Source: Erwinia tracheiphila (GTDB taxonomy: Bacteria; Pseudomonadota; Gammaproteobacteria; Enterobacterales; Enterobacteriaceae). From it: a stretch of DNA of 64,000 nt. Each line of letters starts with the position of its first letter. The first letter of the stretch is position 1. A program made the translations under genes and the position numbers. Under the pieces are notes generated by a model that was not told the DNA's origin, did not search any database, and worked only from the letters and a program-made list of their open reading frames with translations. The stretch is taken from contig NZ_CP089932.1 in assembly GCF_021365465.1 (NCBI RefSeq), positions 3,286,001 through 3,350,000 of the forward strand, read 5' to 3'. Positions 63,261 through 64,000 of the stretch are shown one piece after another.

Positions 63261-64000
63261 TTAGAATCGATATTGCAGACCCGCTGTAATCGTATAGTTT
63301 TTATTTGATATCCCAGCAGCATCTCCTCCAATGGAGGCGGACTCACCAATTTTAGTATCAATAATCTGAGTCCCTGCCTTAGCCTCCTCATATTTACTGT
63401 AGGTGAACTCAGCAAATACTTTGGCATTCAGAGTTACGTAATATCCGGCATCAATTGAAGTGCCATAGTAACGTGAACTGGTAGTCTTATCACGGTACGT
63501 TAAATCCCGCATGTAGTGATCATCGTTATCGTGCGCCCGAACCCAGTCACTGAATTTAAACAATGCATTGAACTCAAAATCATTAATACGATACTGACCT
63601 ACAAGGCCAATGTACGGCATGGAAAACCGCTGGCTATAGCTAATTCCACGTTCACCAGCAGGAAATTCTCCAGTATGTGAACCATTATCGTAGTTATAGG
63701 AACCACCGGTTGCAGTCCAGCTGAATCGAGTCTCCTGATAACCAGCCATTACACCGGCTTTATAGTTTTCATTCTGGAAAACCCAGCCTTTTGCGTTCAG
63801 ATCGAATTCATTGGCATAGTTGACATTCGTGCTGGGGTGGGATGAGTGGTCAGTCCATCCTGACTGATTATCGTTCATCCAGTCATAGTCGTCCATGTAA
63901 CCAGCCCCGGAAGCCAGGGATGTCCAGCCTCGTGCATTCAGTGTCAGAAACGAATATGCATCCCAGGAAATGTCGCCTTTTAGAATGACCACATTCTTGA
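63261..64000 (-). CDS. Omptin-family outer-membrane protease (N-terminus beyond window)
   Basis: At least 246 codons of an omptin, open to the window edge (the frame continues upstream of the GTG at 63992). The catalytic residues corresponding to OmpT D83/D85 are in MDDYDWMND, and D210/H212 in HDNDDHYMR. The beta-barrel ends with the outer-membrane C-terminal signature [10 protein letters not shown]. Conserved omptin blocks are [15 protein letters not shown] and [15 protein letters not shown]. Relatives (OmpT, PgtE, Pla, Erwinia PlaA) cleave host or environmental peptides. The AT-rich surroundings suggest horizontal acquisition. Confidence 0.93.
   Translation of the reverse strand, partial: KNVVILKGDISWDAYSFLTLNARGWTSLASGAGYMDDYDWMNDNQSGWTDHSSHPSTNVNYANEFDLNAKGWVFQNENYKAGVMAGYQETRFSWTATGGSYNYDNGSHTGEFPAGERGISYSQRFSMPYIGLVGQYRINDFEFNALFKFSDWVRAHDNDDHYMRDLTYRDKTTSSRYYGTSIDAGYYVTLNAKVFAEFTYSKYEEAKAGTQIIDTKIGESASIGGDAAGISNKNYTITAGLQYRF

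Noticed and set aside
1..64000. CRISPR arrays, tRNA or rRNA genes
   Set aside because: No regularly spaced repeats and no tRNA/rRNA-like sequence noticed in the window.

Overview
The window is chromosomal DNA of an enterobacterium, most likely Erwinia or a close relative (Erwiniaceae). The core genes and their local order match E. coli (rcsDB/rcsC, gyrA, ubiG, nrdAB-yfaE, men cluster, elaB, nuoA-N, lrhA, alaA, yfbR-yfbV, ackA-pta). The protein divergence, the hexA-like lrhA, the absence of the many genes E. coli carries between yfaE and menE, and an omptin gene at the right end fit a plant-associated Erwinia. The species cannot be fixed from sequence alone.

Layout. 1-4147: Rcs phosphorelay (end of rcsD, rcsB, convergent rcsC). 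4347-12153: gyrA, ubiG, nrdA-nrdB-yfaE. 12261-13967: an HNH-endonuclease gene broken by an IS1-family element with a perfect 8-bp target duplication. 14015-21767: yfaY, menE-C-B-H-D (no menF here) and elaB. 21958-27472: an accessory scrap yard. It holds a VOC/glyoxalase pseudogene split by an IS200-type element, remnants of a Mu-like prophage (gpG tail, gpI, a BNR-repeat protein) and a LysR pseudogene. Between the gpG and gpI remnants sits an unrecognised two-gene cassette. 27682-29334: opgD (periplasmic glucans). 29451-33355: an IS91-family copy, a broken membrane-protein gene, and an IS4-family element with an 11-bp target duplication lying inside the nuo terminator. 33392-48555: the full 13-gene nuo operon. 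49217-60452: lrhA, alaA, yfbR, yfbS, hxpA/yfbT, yfbU, yfbV, ackA, pta. 60504-62932: tail of an ABC-transporter ATPase cut by a second, nearly identical IS91-family copy, followed by a third IS91 relic. 63261-64000: an omptin outer-membrane protease running off the edge.

Functional themes are envelope-stress signalling (Rcs), DNA topology and dNTP supply, quinone synthesis (ubiG, men) coupled to Complex I (nuo), and acetate overflow (ackA-pta). The surface and virulence-related items are opgD, LrhA and the omptin.

The most striking overall signal is recent IS activity with gene decay. Four IS families are present, two with perfect target duplications, and at least seven broken genes carry one or two clear lesions each. 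Two directly repeated IS91 copies bracket about 29.5 kb of core genome. The best candidate for something undescribed is the two-gene cassette at 25884-26711. It has the layout of a phage-borne toxin/immunity or other moron pair, but its function is only inferred.
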